Positions 61,019 to 64,000 of a DNA stretch of 64,000 bases are shown here, piece after piece. The stretch is taken from assembly GCA_001683735.1 (NCBI GenBank), contig LUGG01000005.1:1550001-1614000 (forward strand). Reading direction: 5' to 3'. Under the pieces are notes generated by a model that did no database searches, was not told the origin of the DNA, and saw only the letters and a list, made by a program, of their open reading frames with translations. The number at the start of each line of letters is the position of its first letter. The first letter of the stretch is position 1. Origin of the DNA: Grifola frondosa. Taxonomy: Eukaryota; Basidiomycota; Agaricomycetes; Polyporales; Grifolaceae. The position numbers were made by a program, and so were the translations under genes.

Positions 61019-61401
61019 GAGGGAGAGACAAAGACGGGACGCACCGCGTTCTGTGAGGACATGGGGATGGGTGAGGTGTGAATGCTGGAGAGAGGAGGGT
61101 GGAATAAGTAAAGGGGGACGAGGATAAGGTAGGGTGGTATAGAAAGAAGAAAGCAGGAGAGCGTATGTTGTGGTGATGAGGGATTGCGAGATGGACGAAG
61201 ATGGCGAAGATGGCCAGAGGTGGCCGGCCTCGCTCTCACCAGCCAATAGTAGCCCATAGTTTCGCATTACGTAAGATATGGCGGTGTCGCACAGCTCAGC
61301 GCCGAACAACTCGAGAACATCTCTCACGTCATACCACCATCTAAGCCCCGCGTCGCCCACGTCGTTCCCCGCCTCCGCCCATATTAATCTCTGTCACCCA
61401 T

Positions 61402-61480
61402 GCGCATATAGTCGTCGATGTCGTCGATATTCGCGTCGAGACTCGCGTCGATGCCGTCGATGGCATCGATAGCGTCGATG
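61402..61480. repeat. TCGTCGATG / GTCGATG repeat tract
   Basis: GTCGTCGATGTCGTCGATAT is followed by several GTCGAT-type units. Some frames translate to repetitive short peptides but no gene is supported. Confidence 0.65.
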
Positions 61481-64000
61481 GTCTCATTCCCGTCTCATTC
61501 ATCTCAGCACCTTCACCCTCGCCTTCACCCTGCCCGCGTCTCTCTCGGTATTTTCACCCCCGAATGTCCTCTTCGCTTCAGTCTGTCACCCACTGATCCT
61601 TCCCACCAGCCACGAACGCTACCCGAATTCCAACCTGGCGTATGGACCCTGCCGTGTCGACCTTGGCACACGTTCGAACTGGCGCAGGGACCCTAGCACG
61701 ACCCTGCTTATCTGTCAGCGGTGGCGGCACTTGTGCCTTCATTCAGCGGTAAGTACCTTCCCAGTGACATGTACCATCATCATCGCTCCCCATACGGTCC
61801 CCTCCGACCGCCCTATATTCCCGTCCTAATCTCTCCCGGCTCTCTCCCGACCGACTCCCATGTGCCGTGCGTCTCCCCCGTCCCCGCCCCCGACACTCGC
61901 GCCGCGCCCCCAATGCCCGCCCCCGCCAGCACCAGCACGCGCACGCTTCATTGCTCATCAAGGTAACGCTCCAGCCATCCCGATCGATGCGCCTCTGCAG
62001 ATCTCGATGCCTCGCCGCGTTTCACCATCGTATGCCGCCTCTGCTTCAACATTTAGCGTCGACCATCCGCGACTGCATACGTAGATCTCCGCGCTGCGCT
62101 CCCGTTAATTGCTTCAAGTGCCCCGGAGATCCATCCTCCCCGAACATAGTTTATCCACAACTGCATGCATCGCACCCTCGACGCTAAGATGCACTCGCAA
62201 GACGTGCCGCCGGTTGCCATCTTCCTCTTAGTCCCGCTTAGTTTTCAAACCTTCCGCGCGGCGCGGCTCAAGCCATATGTAGGTACGTACTTATTCTCCC
62301 TTTGCCTCCACTTCATATCCTCGGAAATATCTTCGGGACTCCGCCCGACCATTATATATCCGAATATTGACGCTTCGCCGTGTTTCGCCTGGGCCTCGTC
62401 TCACCATACACCGCGTGTACAACCTATATCCCAAGGCGTCCATCGCCGCAGGACATCGTGCTCCAGTGTTCATTCAAAGACCGCAGCTGTTCTCGTGCTG
62501 CTGCCCATCCGAGGTTTCGGAGGTGGGGTGGGTCGACGACGATTTCATCGATCCGGCATGCGTTAACTATTATCCTCCAAATAGCTTGCGCGAATGGCGA
62601 GCTGGAGTTGCTTGGCCTCTCCGATCCCGGGGTGGAGAATTGGCGCTGAGAATAGGAATTTCCCCGAGAAGAGTGGCTCCTCGTGGATGCATTTGCGAGG
62701 TTGCAGTGACACAATTTGTCGTCCCATGCGCGGAAAGACTCGATTTTGGCGGCGGTCTCATCCCAGCTTACTAGCAGTCTACATCCAGGCACTATCATGT
62801 CGTGAAATATGGAGAACTCCAGGTGTTGTCCGGCGATGGCCACACTGCCGCTCGGACTAGTCACCCATCGATGGACGACCGACGCTTAGGATATCTTCTT
62901 GTCTGTGCTTCTCAGTGATCGCAGCGCTAGCGTAATCCTTCGGCAATGGTCAACAAACTTGTCTTCATGCAGCCAACCACGACTCGCACATGGCCCCCGA
63001 TCGCAGCAGCTCTCTTCCGGCGGTGCGCTCGATAGGTTCGCGCTCCTTCTTGTCCTTGTAGCGTTGGCTTGGTAATTGAGAACTGGGCGCCCTATGCACC
63101 ACTAGTGCTCTGTTCGGTGCCCCCATCGTTTGTCTGGAACGCCTCTGTCGCTGGAGCCTCTTGTCTTGCTTGTCGTATCTGGTGACGACGACGTTGTTCG
63201 GCGATGTACGCCGTCACGCAGAAAGTCCTGGCGGACGTGCTCGAAGGCCGATCCGCAGTCGTTAGGACTATCACGCAGTCGCGCAGCCGCACACCATTGT
63301 CGAGCTTAGACTTAGACCGCATTGAATTCAAGAACAAGGTCACGTGTGCGTTCGTAGCGGCTTACCTTCGCCACGGAATGATGGAGCGTTCGAGTGGGCT
63401 GATGTCCGGATCATCCGCCAGGACCTGGTTTCAGCATTATTGTGTCGTGAAATATGGACGTGAACGGGAACTCTACCTGGGGTACTGTCCAGCGATGCCT
63501 ATGCCGTCGCTGAGCTAGTCACGCTGAGACGAATGGCCATGCTTGGGACGTTTCTTCACCCGAGCATGGGTAAAAACATGCATGCTCTCTTGTCTGCGCT
63601 TCTCAGTGATCGCAGCATCGGTCTGCACACAAGCGTAATCCTTTGGCAACGGGTCAGCAAACTTGTCAACATGCAGTCAATTGCCACTCGCACATCGCGG
63701 GGGCAATGTATGCGGAATCGCTACCGCCTGGAGAACTGTCCGCGACAAGAAGGCTCTCGTGTTCAGTTCATAAACATGCACTGGTCTTAAATTGGCTCTT
63801 CAGGGCTTGAAGAGGAGCGTGGTATAGCCCTTGGATGACCCTGCGACTGCGGCGATGCGGGCTCGCGAGTAGCTGGAAACTACTGGGGGTGTGCCAGAAC
63901 GGTAGTGCACGGATGCGGATGCGTTAGAAGGACCAAAGTCGCTGCTGGTAAAGGAGAGCTCTTCTTTGCGCGATCGGCTTGGGCAAGCAGCTACCGTCCT
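61481..64000. other. Right end of window, gene-poor
   Basis: Short frames on both strands show no recognised domain. A directly repeated segment (separate entry) fills much of 62790-63710. Nothing else can be supported. Confidence 0.4.
62790..63710. repeat. Direct repeat, two diverged copies about 640 bp apart
   Basis: TCGTGAAATATGGA, TGTC(C/A)(G/A)GCGATG, TTCTCAGTGATCGCAGC, AAACTTGTC and CGACTCGCACAT or its equivalent occur in the same order at about 62798-62995 and 63446-63697, with moderate divergence and short indels. Neither copy keeps a long shared frame. Confidence 0.7.

Noticed and set aside
61721..62187. Pro/Ser-rich plus-strand frames
   Set aside because: Low-complexity C-rich DNA keeps frames open on its own; no splice plan or motif supports a gene.
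1..64000. CRISPR arrays, bacterial operons or rRNA genes
   Set aside because: No regularly spaced identical repeats with unique spacers, no ribosome-binding-site spaced operons and no rRNA-like stretches were seen; gene structure is eukaryotic throughout.

Overview
The window looks like nuclear DNA of a filamentous basidiomycete, most likely an Agaricomycete (polypore or mushroom lineage). Genes are cut by many 45-70 bp GT...AG introns. The families seen are typical of that group: KDZ transposase with a CxC2-type zinc cluster, a Helitron with a Pif1-type helicase, F-box proteins, a DUF6533-like membrane protein pair, multi-exon cytochromes P450, a fungal cyclopropane-fatty-acid-type synthase and a Rho GTPase. 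All gene models were joined by eye from reading frames and splice signals, so exon edges are approximate and family names rest on motif recall, not on a search.

Layout. (1) 0.8-6.5 kb: direct repeats, then a roughly 5.2 kb element bounded by long imperfect inverted repeats (about 1352-1810 and 5975-6515) with two genes of unknown function. (2) 7.3-11.0 kb: a KDZ transposase gene with one in-frame stop. (3) 11.0-22.8 kb: gene-poor, rearranged DNA with a GGATACAT-rich array, an inverted pair of DUF6533-like genes (13.7-15.4 kb minus, 19.3-20.9 kb plus) and a dispersed direct repeat (18.2 and 22.1 kb). (4) 22.5-39.5 kb: a Helitron island. Its large Rep-helicase gene ends in a cysteine-peptidase (USP/C19-like) domain. 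It is followed by three genes that share a C-terminal module (two minus, one plus), an F-box gene with a nucleotidyltransferase-like region, and a further multi-exon gene. (5) 39.7-54 kb: host-like genes: an F-box gene, a WD40 remnant, an apparently intact cyclopropane-fatty-acid-synthase-like gene, two P450 genes and a second F-box gene. (6) 54.5-61 kb: a C2H2 zinc-finger gene, a tandemly duplicated non-coding block and a Rho-type GTPase gene. (7) 61-64 kb: low-complexity and duplicated sequence with no gene I can defend.

Two general cautions. First, many conserved frames are broken by a one-base change in a short homopolymer or doubled base, in unrelated genes. That pattern fits assembly indel error at least as well as gene decay. 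Second, the three mobile systems (inverted-repeat element, KDZ, Helitron) together make up nearly half of the window, so ordinary host synteny should only be read from about 39.7 kb onward.
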